Shown in pieces: positions 38,990 through 48,027 of a stretch of DNA of 64,000 nucleotides; the stretch's first letter is position 1; each line of letters starts with the position of its first letter. A program made the translations under genes and the position numbers. Source of the stretch: Clostridium sp. BJN0001 (GTDB lineage: Bacteria > Bacillota > Clostridia > Clostridiales > Clostridiaceae); assembly GCF_022869825.1 (NCBI RefSeq), contig NZ_CP094971.1:1923501-1987500 (forward strand), in the 5' to 3' direction. The notes beneath the pieces were generated by a model, which did not search any database, was not told where the DNA came from, and was given only the letters and a program-made list of their open reading frames with translations.

Positions 38990-39019
38990 GCCTGTACAAT
39001 TTTTGCACAGGCATTTTTT
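38990..39019. terminator. Intrinsic terminator after pyk
   Basis: Arms GCCTGT/ACAGGC plus CAA/TTG with single bulges (38990-38999 and 39003-39012), then ATTTTTT. An A run before the left arm makes it usable on the minus strand for the CBS gene ending at 39027. Confidence 0.8.
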
Positions 39020-39026
39020 ATGTATA

Positions 39027-39458
39027 CTATCTAGAACTATTAGTACCATTTTTCAATTTATCTATTTCAGTAAACGCGTAATTTATAATATCACTTCTTT
39101 TTATAATCCCTATAAAAATTTTATTATCATCCACAACAGGAACAAAATTCTGATTTATTGCAATTGAAATAAGACTTTCCATATTTTGATTTATAGAAAC
39201 ACTCTTATGTTTTACTCTTCTTTGTATTTGATTTACCTTTACATTATCTAAATTATTAAAATTCAAATTTTCTGTATTTTTAAGTTTCCATAAAAGATCA
39301 CCTTCTGTAATAGTGCCTATATATTTTCCCTCTTTATTTATTAAAGGTATTGCTGTATATCCGTAATGTTCCATTTTATACATTACATCTTTCATAGATG
39401 ATTCTTCATACTCATAAATCACTTCATTTTTTGGTGTTAGAAAAAAGGCTATATTCAT
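39027..39458 (-). CDS. CBS-domain pair protein
   Basis: 143 aa, two CBS motifs making one Bateman module: MYKMEHYGYTAIPLINKEGKYIGTITEGDLL and LISIAINQNFVPVVDDNKIFIGIIKRSDI. Such modules bind adenosine nucleotides and regulate partners, here unknown. I start it at MNIAFFLTPK with AAGGAAA upstream; a longer frame adds 14 residues without a ribosome site. Confidence 0.85.
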   Translation of the reverse strand: MNIAFFLTPKNEVIYEYEESSMKDVMYKMEHYGYTAIPLINKEGKYIGTITEGDLLWKLKNTENLNFNNLDNVKVNQIQRRVKHKSVSINQNMESLISIAINQNFVPVVDDNKIFIGIIKRSDIINYAFTEIDKLKNGTNSSR

Positions 39459-39540
39459 ATTTGTATTTCCTTTCTTAAAATATAAAATATATTTATACAT
39501 TATAATATTTTGTTATAAAAATCAATTTAAAATTTAAATA

Positions 39541-40404
39541 TTAAGATTTATTTAATTTATATATTTTGTCAAAATAATCACTTTCGCTTATTATAGTAGT
39601 AATTTCGATTAACTTTAATTCTTTTTTCAGGGTCATTCTTGGCAAAATTTCAAGAAAGACTTTTACTGTGCATTTTGAACAATGGGAAACAGACATAAAC
39701 CTCCATTTTTTTAGCTTTATATCTGTATCAAGAATAAGCTTATTGCCGCATTTAGGGCACTTAAGAGTAAGCATTTGTTCATTAACATCTATTTTCTCAA
39801 GATTTTTTATATTAACTGATGCTATTTCGTAAACATCTTTTATTACATGATTTTTTACTATTCTGCAATTATATACTCTTTTAAAAACAGATAGTTCTTC
39901 TTCAGCATCATACAGAGCATCATGAAGTTTTTTTTCATCTACCTTTATCTTTAGATCATCAACCGCTTTTTTTAATCCAAGTGCTTTTTTATGTGAAAGA
40001 ACTTTACATGTATACTCCTGTATATCTAAATAGCCTTTTAGCCAGCTAATATCATTTATACCATAGAATTCACAATTTCTTATTAATTCTGCAATATCAT
40101 CTTTAGCCCATGAACATAATATATCTCCTTCATCAAACATCTTCCTAAGCTCATTAAAAGCTTCTATGAAACTGCATCCCTCTTTATTAAGAACATCTAT
40201 AGTTATATTTGTAATTTTGCTAACTTCAGAACTTATCTGTAAACATATAGAAGGTTTTATATATCTTTTTAATTTTTTAAGTTCAGTAAGTCTATTATCG
40301 ACTTTTACAGCGCCTATTTCTATAATCTCATTTTCAAGACCATATTTTTTCTTATTTGTTTCACTTATATTATTAAATTCTAAATCAACAATAACAAATC
40401 CCAT
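39541..40404 (-). CDS. DnaQ-like 3'-5' exonuclease with C-terminal zinc ribbon
   Basis: 287 aa. DEDDh exonuclease fold: FVIVDLEFNN (Asp-x-Glu), NEIIEIGAVKVD, LCSWAKDDIAELIRNC and LHDALYDAEEELSVF (His and last Asp). This resembles the KapD/RNase T-like family. The C-terminal about 85 residues add LKCPKCGNKLI and SHCSKCTVK, four Cys in two CxxC pairs that should form a zinc ribbon, which is not part of the basic family. It is 16 bp downstream of the membrane MutS-like gene and likely cotranscribed. Confidence 0.82.
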   Translation of the reverse strand: MGFVIVDLEFNNISETNKKKYGLENEIIEIGAVKVDNRLTELKKLKRYIKPSICLQISSEVSKITNITIDVLNKEGCSFIEAFNELRKMFDEGDILCSWAKDDIAELIRNCEFYGINDISWLKGYLDIQEYTCKVLSHKKALGLKKAVDDLKIKVDEKKLHDALYDAEEELSVFKRVYNCRIVKNHVIKDVYEIASVNIKNLEKIDVNEQMLTLKCPKCGNKLILDTDIKLKKWRFMSVSHCSKCTVKVFLEILPRMTLKKELKLIEITTIISESDYFDKIYKLNKS

Positions 40405-40419
40405 TATAAACCCTCACAT

Positions 40420-42225
40420 TTAATTTTTAAGAATATCAATTCCTGCAATTTTCATAAGATGAATTGCATTGCTTGTTGTGCTTTTGCCCTTTCTTAATTT
40501 GTAATCAAACTTTATTTTATCATTATCATAATATTCTCTAAAGTTATAATTTACAACTCCTAAATCTTGATCTCCCATATCACATAATTCTAAATCATGA
40601 GTTGAAACAAGACCATGTGCTCCTTTATTAATAAGCTGTTTTATAAGATAGTACGCTCCTATATGCCTATCTTTTGAATTAGTTCCTTTAAATATCTCAT
40701 CTAAAATAAAAAATACACTATCTCCTTTTTTACATGCTTCTAAAATCTCTTTTATTCTTAAAATTTCAGCATAAAACGATGATATACTTTCTTCTAAATT
40801 ATCTTTCGTACGCATACATGTATATATATTCATTATTCCACATGAAAATCTGTCTGCACATACTGGAGAACCTATATATGATAATAATAAATTAATACCT
40901 ATTGTTCTTAAAAAAGTACTTTTACCCGACATGTTTGATCCTGTAATAAGTGCTGTCTTATCTTTTCCTCTTAAAGAAAAGCTATTTTTTACACAGCCTT
41001 TCTTTATAAGTGGATGTCCTATTAAACTTCCTTCTACTTCGTTTTTATCAAGTATTTCAGGATATATAAAATCCTTATTTTCAAATGCTATATTACTTAT
41101 AGATGAAAGCATATCAATTTCTGATATTACATCAAGCCATGACCTTATGCGTTTTCCATTCTTTTTTCTCCATGAATAAAGATTATAAGCTATAAATACA
41201 TCACTAAAAAATACCGTATTAAGAATAAAATAATAAGCATTATAATTACTATTCTCAAGCCATGATAAAACTGATGAAAATTTCTTTATCTCTATTTTAG
41301 AATTTTCATTACTATTTACTAATTTTTCTTTAAGATATTTAAGATACTTAGATTTAAATTCTTCTTTTTCTATTATTGAAATTATTTCAAAATAATCAGT
41401 TATAGAATTATATGATGATTCTAAAATTTTAAAATCCCTTTTCATACTTAAAGTAAGACTTCTTACTATAAAATAGTTTACTATAAGATCTAAAATTATA
41501 AACGATAAATTAATTTTATTTATCATAATTAAAAATATTGTTTCAAAAGTAACTGCAATACATATAAATGCAATAATAAGTTTAAAATACTGGAAATTTT
41601 TATCTGAACTTTCTGCCCATGATAAAAGATCTTCAATCTTGAAATCTTTTTTTTCTCTCATTTTTCCTTCTACCATTATAGCTTGCCTAAATTTAATCTT
41701 ATCTGCTATCTCTTTTACTGATTCCTGTCTCTTTAATATATCTTCTTTACATATTTTTTTTGTATTTAATTTTAAAATTTCAGAAAGTTTTTTTCTTCCA
41801 CCCTTAGTTACTGTTGTATTTATATATTGAAACAAAGATCGTTTTCCAAAAATATCTAAATCATAAGAATAATTATGATTTTCATCAATATATTCGCTTC
41901 CGTCATCTTTAAATTCATCAAATTTACCATCAATCCTTTTGATTCCATCTTTATTTATATCAATCAAAATCCTATTTCTCTTTTTCTTTTGAAATAATTT
42001 TCTATGTACAATCATCATAACTATAAAAATTCCTGTTAAGAAAAAAAGCGATATAACCATAGCATTAAATTTATCTATTTTATAGAAATAAAAAGCTAAA
42101 GAAACATCAATTAATACAGTAACAATTCTCATCCATACTAAAGTTTTGATTTTTCTTTCAATATTTTCATATATATCTTTATACATCTTTACATTATCAG
42201 AATATATTTTTTTAGTAGAATCCAT
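40420..42225 (-). CDS. Membrane-associated MutS-family ATPase
   Basis: 601 aa. The C-terminal MutS domain V has Walker A ITGSNMSGKSTFLRTIG, Walker B FFILDEIFKGTNSKDRH and the VSTHDLELCD switch. The N-terminal part lacks the mismatch-recognition domain; instead two hydrophobic helices lie near residues 25-65 and two more near 215-265, and the lever-like helices are short. This layout is a known but functionally uncharacterised group in Firmicutes. Start at 42225 with GAGGTG upstream; an earlier frame start lacks one. Whether it acts in repair is unknown. Confidence 0.85.
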   Translation of the reverse strand: MDSTKKIYSDNVKMYKDIYENIERKIKTLVWMRIVTVLIDVSLAFYFYKIDKFNAMVISLFFLTGIFIVMMIVHRKLFQKKKRNRILIDINKDGIKRIDGKFDEFKDDGSEYIDENHNYSYDLDIFGKRSLFQYINTTVTKGGRKKLSEILKLNTKKICKEDILKRQESVKEIADKIKFRQAIMVEGKMREKKDFKIEDLLSWAESSDKNFQYFKLIIAFICIAVTFETIFLIMINKINLSFIILDLIVNYFIVRSLTLSMKRDFKILESSYNSITDYFEIISIIEKEEFKSKYLKYLKEKLVNSNENSKIEIKKFSSVLSWLENSNYNAYYFILNTVFFSDVFIAYNLYSWRKKNGKRIRSWLDVISEIDMLSSISNIAFENKDFIYPEILDKNEVEGSLIGHPLIKKGCVKNSFSLRGKDKTALITGSNMSGKSTFLRTIGINLLLSYIGSPVCADRFSCGIMNIYTCMRTKDNLEESISSFYAEILRIKEILEACKKGDSVFFILDEIFKGTNSKDRHIGAYYLIKQLINKGAHGLVSTHDLELCDMGDQDLGVVNYNFREYYDNDKIKFDYKLRKGKSTTSNAIHLMKIAGIDILKN

Positions 42226-42325
42226 ATTGCACCTCTTCCAATTTACTATACAAATATATTTTACTTTAATAAATATTCTTGTCAACGTATTCTTTTTCTT
42301 AATAAACTTTTTTAAAACTTAAAAT

Positions 42326-42361
42326 AAAAAGAGTTTCTTCTAGACATGAGAAACTCTTTTT
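42326..42361. terminator. Terminator after the zinc lipoprotein gene
   Basis: Perfect 13-bp arms (42326-42338 and 42349-42361) with a 10-base loop and A/T runs on both sides. It lies about 20 bases beyond the stop at 42383 on the minus strand. Confidence 0.8.
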
Positions 42362-42382
42362 ATTAATAATTTTAATTATTAT

Positions 42383-43288
42383 CTACTTTTTTAAACTTTG
42401 GTATATTTCTTCAAGATCCTGTTTCATTTCTTCTATATAACCGTAATCATCATTTTTTGATTCTAATGTATTAATAGGCTTAACTTCAGCTCCTACTTCA
42501 TTTGCAAGAGTTTCTGATACTTTAGGACTTGCATTTTCTTCAGAAAAAATGGTCTTTATATTATTATCCTTGCAATATTCTACAAGATCTTCAAGCTGTT
42601 TCGGAGTTGGTTCTCCTTCTGCAAAAATATTTTCAACTGATTTTTGTTCAAGTTTAAAATCTCTGCACAAATATCCAAATGCTGCATGACCTGTAACAAA
42701 ATCTTTTTGTTTTACTGTATCAAATTTCTTGGAATATTCATCAATTAAATCATCCATCTGTTTTGTATAGTCATTATAATTTTTTTCATAAAATTCCTTA
42801 TTACTACTGTCTTTTTCACAAAATGCATCTTTAATAACTTCGCATTGCTTTTTAGCTTCTTTTAAACTAAGCCATAAATGTGGATCTATAGCATCATTTT
42901 CTTTTCTTATGTCAGCATTTTTACTTGAATCTACTATAAGAACTTTTTCATTCTGCTCAGATACAACATCATTAACTTTATCTATCCAACTTTCCATCCC
43001 TGCACCATTATAAACAAATACATCACTTTTTATGAGGTTCTCAAGATCTTTTGTCTTTGGTTCAAAATCATGTGGCTCCATATTCTCACCAATCATTGTT
43101 GTGACACTAACTTTATCTTTTCCTATAGCATTTGCAAATTCAGCTAATGGATAAAATGATACAACTACATTAAGTTTTTTATCTTCTGTATCTGAAGTGT
43201 CTGAAACTACATTATTACTAGATTGACAGCCTATAAGCATTAATACTGATAACAAAACACTAAAAATTAAAACAATCTTTTTTTTCAT
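42383..43288 (-). CDS. znuA: Zinc/manganese ABC transporter substrate-binding lipoprotein
   Basis: 301 aa. A lipoprotein signal (LSVLMLIGCQSS, acylated Cys about 21) anchors it outside the membrane. ZnuA/AdcA (cluster A-I) features are the metal-ligand regions ENMEPHDFEPKTKDL, DPHLWLSLKEA and VTGHAAFGYLCRDF, and SEENASPKVSETLANEVGA. The loop before HDFEP lacks the long His-rich stretch of some ZnuA proteins. No permease or ATPase gene is adjacent, so it must work with subunits encoded elsewhere. A 31-bp palindrome precedes it. Confidence 0.9.
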   Translation of the reverse strand: MKKKIVLIFSVLLSVLMLIGCQSSNNVVSDTSDTEDKKLNVVVSFYPLAEFANAIGKDKVSVTTMIGENMEPHDFEPKTKDLENLIKSDVFVYNGAGMESWIDKVNDVVSEQNEKVLIVDSSKNADIRKENDAIDPHLWLSLKEAKKQCEVIKDAFCEKDSSNKEFYEKNYNDYTKQMDDLIDEYSKKFDTVKQKDFVTGHAAFGYLCRDFKLEQKSVENIFAEGEPTPKQLEDLVEYCKDNNIKTIFSEENASPKVSETLANEVGAEVKPINTLESKNDDYGYIEEMKQDLEEIYQSLKK

Positions 43289-43309
43289 TTAATATTACTC
43301 CTAAAAAAA

Positions 43310-43340
43310 TTCTATTTGCAAACTATTTGCAAATAGAATT
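43310..43340. promoter_or_regulatory. Perfect 31-bp palindrome upstream of the zinc lipoprotein gene
   Basis: 14-bp arms (ATTCTATTTGCAAA at 43310-43323, and its exact complement at 43327-43340) flank CTA. It also reads as a direct repeat of CTATTTGCAAA. It is centred 37 bases before the ATG. A symmetrical operator for a Zur/Fur- or other metal-responsive dimer pair is the likely role; it differs from the B. subtilis Zur box. No T tract follows, so a terminator is unlikely. Confidence 0.65.
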
Positions 43341-43381
43341 ATATAAAATATATATTTTTTTGTCAAGTAAGTAATTATATT

Positions 43382-46054
43382 CTATAAATTTATAGATATA
43401 TAATCCTCTTTAAGCTCATTTATAAAATCTGAATCTATTTTTTGACATGTAAAAAATAAAATCTGGCTAATATCTTCATTAAACAGAAGTCTTAAAGCGT
43501 TTTTCCTTCTTGTATCATCATACTGTACAAATGCATCATCAAGAAATAAAACTATATTCTTATCCTTAAACATCATACTTATTATTGAAAGTCTGAGTGA
43601 AAGATAAATCTGATCTTTTGCACCCTTACTTAATATCTGTCCATCAAAAAGGTAAGGAACATCCTCTTTTTTCATTTTAAAACTATATTCATCAGAAACT
43701 TTAACTTCATCATAAACATCGTCTGTAATAAAATTCATTCTATCAAGAACGCTTTTATTAAGTGCAGGTTCTACTGTCTTTTTTAGTTCAGAAAACACAT
43801 CATTAAGAGTTAAAAGTGCTATATCCGTTGCCTTAAATTTCTTTTCATAGTTTTCTATTTTTTGATTAGTATCTTCTATATCTTCAAGTACAGATGAAAT
43901 ATCTCTTTTACCAATATTTAATTTTAATATTTTATATTCTAAATCCTTTATATTCTTTAAAACTTCCATCATTTGATCTGACTTATGTGAAATTTCCTGA
44001 TCTATCTCTTCTTCAGTATCATACGAATATCTCTCATCACTATTTATATATTCTTTTACTTCCTGCTCTATTTCTTTTATGTTCCTGTTATCTAAAAGAG
44101 TATTATATACTTCTTCTACATTTTCTAAAGATGACTTTATCATATTCATCTTACTTATCTTATCTTCATATTCTTCTATAATATCTAAAAGAGAATCATA
44201 AACTATAGGTGAAATCCCTACAAATCTGCATTTTTCTTCTATAACTTTTGATATTTTTTCAATATTTTCGTTAACAGATATCATTTCCTTTTTTAAAAAG
44301 TCTAATCTTGTAAGTTCTATACCATTATTTAAATTCTTCTTTTCATATTCGTCTATTCTTAAAAGAACACTTTCTAAATCATCACATAAAAATATTTTTA
44401 AAATAGAAGAAATAACGCCTTTATTTTTATTATACTTACTTTTTATATCTGTTATATTGTATGAATTAAGCTCTTCGTTATTCCTGTTTAAAATTATTTG
44501 TTCATTTTCTTTATACTTAAAAAATCTATCATATTCTTTTATCATTTTTATAAAATTTTCATATGTATTTTGGGATGTATAACTCATATATTTCTTTAAT
44601 TTTTCTTCACATGCGTTTATATTTTTTATAGCATCTTTTAAAGAATTATGTCCATTTAAATATATAATTGCATATAAAAGCAGCTGTATAAATAATACAA
44701 AAATACATATTATATATTTATCTTTTGAAGCAAAATAAAAAGATAAAATACCTGATAAAATTGTTGTAATAGACGCAATTACTTTTTTCATTCGAAAAAA
44801 GCCAAACCTCTTTTTCTTTTCAAGTATCTTTTTATAGTTTTCTAAATTTGCTCTATATAACGATAGAAGTTCTTCTATATTCTTTCTGTTTTCCTCAATA
44901 TATTTTTCATCAAAATTTACTGACATTTTCTTTAAATTTTCTTCTATTTCTTCATTTGATCTATTTAATTTAATAATCTTTTTTATCTTATCTTCAAGAA
45001 TTCCTCTATCATATTTTAATTTATATATCTTATCTTTTGGATTTTCACCTATTGCATCCAATAATCTTAATTCATCATTATCCTCATTATTAAATTTATC
45101 TTTAAGATCCTTAATTTCTAAGTCGAGTTTTTTATATTTTTCTTGCAAATTTAAATACTCATTTACATTTTCTTTGAAATTTTTTAAATAATCCTCTGTT
45201 ATAGGCTCCTTATCTTTCTTTAATTCGCTTTCAATCTTCTCTTGCTGTTTTTTTAAGTCTTCTTTCTTTATAAGATATTCTGATATTTTTTTATATTCTT
45301 TTTTTAATTTAATTTTTTTCTGATATTTTTTATATACTTGAAGACTATTTAACGTCTTTTCTATATCTTTTTTTTTCTGTTTCTCAATTAAAAGATTTTC
45401 TTCATTTTCCATATTAGATTCAGATATTCTTTTTAATTCCTGAAGTTCTAAAGAAAGCTTATCTTTTTTTAAATACAGTTTATCTATTACTCCATTTTTT
45501 CTTGTACCTTTAAGCTGCTTTTTTATAGATACAAGCCTATCAACAGTTTTTTCTATAGATACTTTTTCATCTCCTGTACTAAAAAGATTTGTTATCTTCT
45601 CCATTATCTCTTCATGCTTATCTTTAGATATAGATACTGACATTTGACCTATAAATAAAGTCTTTATAAATGTCTGAATATTTATATTAAGAAAATACTC
45701 ACCAGGTTCTTCTTTTCCTATAGGAACTTTTTGACCAGTAATATAATCTAAAATTTCTATTGAATCGTCCTTTTTAGTATTTCCAAACATTCTTGTTATT
45801 ATATAGCTTTTACTGTTATTTTCTACAATAAGCTCACCAGACATAACATTTCCTGAAATCGGCATAAACTTCTTTCTTCCGTTATTTTTACCTCTTGCAT
45901 TATCCATTCCATAAAGCCATACTTTTATAAAGTTCTCTATTGTACTTTTTCCTTTTTCATTTTGGCCATATATGAGATTAAATCCTTTTTCAAAATTAAT
46001 CTCTTTATTTTTTATTCCAGCAAATGATATTATATGAGCTTTTTTTATTATCAA
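43382..46054 (-). CDS. SbcC/YhaN-like SMC-type ATPase
   Basis: 890 aa. The N-terminal half-ATPase has Walker A NLIYGQNEKGKSTIENFIKVWLYG (about 27-50). Long coiled coils (about 180-400 and 500-740) are broken by two hydrophobic stretches near 425-470. The C-terminal half has the signature LSKGAKDQIYLSLRLS and Walker B VLFLDDAFVQYD. It is shorter than SbcC and closer to B. subtilis YhaN. Together with the adjacent nuclease it should process DNA ends. It starts with TTG after GAGGAGG. The hydrophobic pair in the middle of the coiled coil is as in YhaN and suggests membrane contact. Confidence 0.88.
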   Translation of the reverse strand: MIIKKAHIISFAGIKNKEINFEKGFNLIYGQNEKGKSTIENFIKVWLYGMDNARGKNNGRKKFMPISGNVMSGELIVENNSKSYIITRMFGNTKKDDSIEILDYITGQKVPIGKEEPGEYFLNINIQTFIKTLFIGQMSVSISKDKHEEIMEKITNLFSTGDEKVSIEKTVDRLVSIKKQLKGTRKNGVIDKLYLKKDKLSLELQELKRISESNMENEENLLIEKQKKKDIEKTLNSLQVYKKYQKKIKLKKEYKKISEYLIKKEDLKKQQEKIESELKKDKEPITEDYLKNFKENVNEYLNLQEKYKKLDLEIKDLKDKFNNEDNDELRLLDAIGENPKDKIYKLKYDRGILEDKIKKIIKLNRSNEEIEENLKKMSVNFDEKYIEENRKNIEELLSLYRANLENYKKILEKKKRFGFFRMKKVIASITTILSGILSFYFASKDKYIICIFVLFIQLLLYAIIYLNGHNSLKDAIKNINACEEKLKKYMSYTSQNTYENFIKMIKEYDRFFKYKENEQIILNRNNEELNSYNITDIKSKYNKNKGVISSILKIFLCDDLESVLLRIDEYEKKNLNNGIELTRLDFLKKEMISVNENIEKISKVIEEKCRFVGISPIVYDSLLDIIEEYEDKISKMNMIKSSLENVEEVYNTLLDNRNIKEIEQEVKEYINSDERYSYDTEEEIDQEISHKSDQMMEVLKNIKDLEYKILKLNIGKRDISSVLEDIEDTNQKIENYEKKFKATDIALLTLNDVFSELKKTVEPALNKSVLDRMNFITDDVYDEVKVSDEYSFKMKKEDVPYLFDGQILSKGAKDQIYLSLRLSIISMMFKDKNIVLFLDDAFVQYDDTRRKNALRLLFNEDISQILFFTCQKIDSDFINELKEDYISINL

Positions 46055-46056
46055 GC

Positions 46057-47178
46057 CTAATCTGCCTCCTCTCCTGTAAGTGCTGAAATTCCTTCTTTTA
46101 ATGCCATAAGATATATCTCTTTTTCTTCATCATTACTAGCATTTTTTAATTTTCCATAAATCTTAGATGCAAAAATATTTTTTACCGAATTTCCTTTTGA
46201 AAGTTCTTTTATATCCATATAATTTTGAGTATTATCTTTTATCTTTATAAAATAAAATTCATCTTTCAAAAGATTATATAAAATATCTTCATTTACAACA
46301 AAAAACTCATTTGTTGTACCTTTTAGAATGATATTATAAAAATTGCTCATTCTCTCTTTTTCATCGAAAGACGATACTATATTTTTTACAATCTCATCAT
46401 AAGTTTCAGCTTTATCTAACATAATATATTTTGTATAGTAATTTTTAATAGATGTTTTTATAAATTCTGTATTTACATATCCATCCTCTATTTCACCTAT
46501 AATTACTCCTTTATCGCCCTCTTCATCGAATCCTCTTCCTTGAGGACACCCGCTATATGCATAATAAGTATTACATAAATTCTGAACACCTGAATATGTA
46601 TGTCTATGACCTAATGCTATATAATTAAATCCTGAATCTTCAATATCTTTTTTAGATATTGGATTGTATTCATTCTTTCTGTCAGAATTCATTATCTCAC
46701 CATGAATAGCTAAAATATTATTGTAATTTTTATCAATCTTTACTTTTTCTAGCAAAGTCTCTCTTTCATATAAATCTCTAAATCCTGCCCCATATATAAA
46801 AGAATCAAATTCCTCTAAAAAAACTTTCTCCATTTCTCCTTTAAAAATATATACATTATCAGGCCATGTAATAAAATTGTAGAAGGATTTTACATTAAAT
46901 GGATCATGATTTCCGGGACTTATAAATACTTTTTTTCCATCTAGTCTTTCAAATTCATTTATAAGAAAGGATATTGTACTTTTATGAACTGTCATATTAT
47001 CAAAAATATCACCAGCCATAATTATAATATCAACATTTTTCTCTAATGCTAAATCTATTATATTTTTAAATACAACTTTTAAATATTCCCTTTCTTTTGA
47101 TGCATCATTTGAATTCATACCACTAAATGGTGTATCCAAATGAATATCTGCCGTATGCAGAAATTTTATCTTTTTCAT
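46057..47178 (-). CDS. SbcD/YhaO-like metallophosphoesterase (DNA repair exonuclease)
   Basis: 373 aa. Calcineurin-like phosphoesterase with FLHTADIHLDTPF, IIMAGDIFDN, FISPGNHDPF, ILAIHGEIM and ALGHRHTYS, giving the complete two-metal site. Mre11/SbcD-type nuclease partnered with the SbcC/YhaN-like ATPase encoded 2 bp downstream. The pair lies in one operon with no other genes. Confidence 0.92.
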   Translation of the reverse strand: MKKIKFLHTADIHLDTPFSGMNSNDASKEREYLKVVFKNIIDLALEKNVDIIIMAGDIFDNMTVHKSTISFLINEFERLDGKKVFISPGNHDPFNVKSFYNFITWPDNVYIFKGEMEKVFLEEFDSFIYGAGFRDLYERETLLEKVKIDKNYNNILAIHGEIMNSDRKNEYNPISKKDIEDSGFNYIALGHRHTYSGVQNLCNTYYAYSGCPQGRGFDEEGDKGVIIGEIEDGYVNTEFIKTSIKNYYTKYIMLDKAETYDEIVKNIVSSFDEKERMSNFYNIILKGTTNEFFVVNEDILYNLLKDEFYFIKIKDNTQNYMDIKELSKGNSVKNIFASKIYGKLKNASNDEEKEIYLMALKEGISALTGEEAD

Positions 47179-47256
47179 ATAACCACCTTAAATTAATCGA
47201 ACTCTTGTTCTAATTTTATCATAAAAATTAAGTTTTAGAAAGATACTTGAAATTAT

Positions 47257-47305
47257 AAAAAAGTCTGCTTCTAGAAGAAAGACTTCTAAAAACAGACTTT
47301 TTTTC
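47257..47305 (-). terminator. Intrinsic terminator after the phosphatidylserine synthase gene
   Basis: Outer arms AAAAAGTCTG (47257-47266) and CAGACTTTTT (47293-47302) enclose an inner hairpin around CTTCTAGAAG. Minus-strand T runs follow. It lies about 15 bases beyond the stop at 47320. Confidence 0.75.
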
Positions 47306-47319
47306 TTTAAATAGTAGCA

Positions 47320-47841
47320 CTAAAACTTTTTAAGACTTAAACTGCTTATCATAAGATAAGATCCTAATATCATAAGTAAAACAACTATGTATATTGGAAA
47401 CTGAACTTTTAAATTAACTAGTGCAAATAATGCCATAAAGCATCCTATTATTGTTATTGGTACTCCTGTATAAACTCCGTCAAAATCTGAAATATTGTAT
47501 CTTGCGAGTCTAAATGCACCACATAAAGGGAATGCAACAAGAAGTATCATTCCAAATATTCCTTTTGGACCTAAATTTTCAAATTTAAAAAGTATATATA
47601 TCAAAATAGATGGTGCAACTCCAAATGATACGAGATCTGCAAGGGAGTCTAACTCTTTTCCTATCTCACTTGATACATTTAAAAAACGTGCAATTCTTCC
47701 ATCATATCTATCTACCAATCCTGCTAATAAAATAAATATAGCAGCTGCCATGAGATTATTATTTAATACTGATAATATCGAAATAATTCCACAAGATAAA
47801 TTTGTAAAGGTAAATATATTAGGAATACAACTTTTTTTCAT
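47320..47841 (-). CDS. pssA: CDP-diacylglycerol-serine O-phosphatidyltransferase
   Basis: Membrane enzyme joining CDP-diacylglycerol and serine to phosphatidylserine. 173 aa with about five helices. The CDP-alcohol phosphotransferase motif is complete: DGRIARFLNVSSEIGKELDS followed by LAD. Short type II form as in Bacillus. No psd is adjacent; a lipid kinase gene is divergent next door. Confidence 0.92.
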   Translation of the reverse strand: MKKSCIPNIFTFTNLSCGIISILSVLNNNLMAAAIFILLAGLVDRYDGRIARFLNVSSEIGKELDSLADLVSFGVAPSILIYILFKFENLGPKGIFGMILLVAFPLCGAFRLARYNISDFDGVYTGVPITIIGCFMALFALVNLKVQFPIYIVVLLMILGSYLMISSLSLKKF

Positions 47842-48027
47842 CTAATCACTCCTAAAAATTAAAATTTCCTAGTTCACTATTATATCATACAATACTTAAT
47901 ATTATAAGTGTAGTAAAGAAATTTAATTATTTATTAAGGTTACATATATTGTAAAATGTACTGTCGACAATAATACTTTATAATGATATAATTATTTTTA
48001 TAACATATTTTTAGGGGGAACATTCTC

